DNA of 64,000 bases from Nectonema munidae (lineage: Eukaryota; Nematomorpha; Nectonematoida; Nectonematidae). A model generated the notes under the pieces. That model made no database searches and was not told the DNA's origin. It saw nothing but the letters and a program-made list of their open reading frames with translations. The position numbers were made by a program, and so were the translations under genes. Of the stretch, positions 63,807 to 64,000 are shown in pieces (position 1 is the stretch's first letter; every line of letters begins with the position of its first letter). The stretch lies in NCBI GenBank assembly GCA_030549495.1, contig JAUIRK010001031.1:558001-622000 (forward strand), read 5' to 3'.

Positions 63807-64000
63807 AAATACCTTTTATTTAGTATTTAGTATCAAATTTCAAAACATTAGTATTTAAAGTCTTAAAAAATATTGGCGGATTACTCCCATTTATCAAAGT
63901 CCATAGTGATAATAGTAAAAGTTATTTCTAAAAAAATTGGATACTCTTGAGTTAAATTTATATCTTTTGATATAAAAGACGCAAAATATTTTCCATCTAT

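Overview
This window is AT-rich eukaryotic nuclear DNA. It contains multi-exon host genes with short GT-AG introns in a dense background of decayed DNA transposons, LINEs, SINEs and MITEs. The mix (a mariner-type element of the kind common in arthropods, Tigger/pogo, piggyBac, hAT and RTE-like LINE copies, plus a Piwi-clade gene) points to an arthropod. A caligid copepod such as the salmon louse would fit, but that is an inference and no species call can be made from the sequence alone. I saw no retroviral, LTR or Polinton-like element.

Two host genes could be assembled exon by exon, both on the minus strand. (1) A Piwi-clade Argonaute gene runs from 52027 down to 35884. Fourteen exons, all joined in consistent phase, cover the PAZ, linker, MID and complete PIWI regions to a TGA stop (614 residues). 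The D-E-D-H catalytic tetrad is intact and a poly(A) signal lies about 90 nt past the stop. The N-terminal exons upstream of 52027 were not found. (2) A gene for a Asn/Pro/Ser/Tyr-rich RNA-binding-type protein with two RanBP2 zinc fingers (FET/ZRANB2-like) runs from 24379 down to about 16950. Twelve exons are in matching phase and both ends are unresolved.

Layout: 1-7.8 kb holds MITEs, a hAT terminus and a Tigger remnant. 7.8-9.2 kb is a full-length but frameshifted mariner-like element with TIRs and TA duplications. 9.2-15 kb is mostly featureless, with a G-rich MITE at 12.74 kb. 15-16.2 kb is a piggyBac remnant. 17-24.4 kb is the zinc-finger gene, whose introns carry a dispersed arthropod repeat protein, an IS630/Tc1-type remnant and a hAT MITE. 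27.1-33.95 kb holds a SINE, an RTE-like LINE split by a 497-bp element with a 9-bp target duplication, a second LINE (CR1/Jockey type) and a Tigger transposase remnant. 35.9-52 kb is the Piwi gene; its introns hold a 615-bp MITE, a piggyBac-like remnant, a Tigger MITE, an almost perfect 87-bp inverted repeat, a minisatellite and two small ORFs. 52.4-59.8 kb is a cluster of hAT elements, including a near-complete 2259-bp element with an uncharacterised transposase and a perfect 8-bp target duplication. 62.2-63.4 kb is a hAT-like element with a second MITE nested in it.

The two host genes share an RNA theme (small-RNA-guided silencing and RNA-binding zinc fingers), but nothing in the sequence links them. 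The strongest candidate for something little described is the 54373-56631 element. The most suggestive regulatory oddity is the long hairpin in a Piwi intron.
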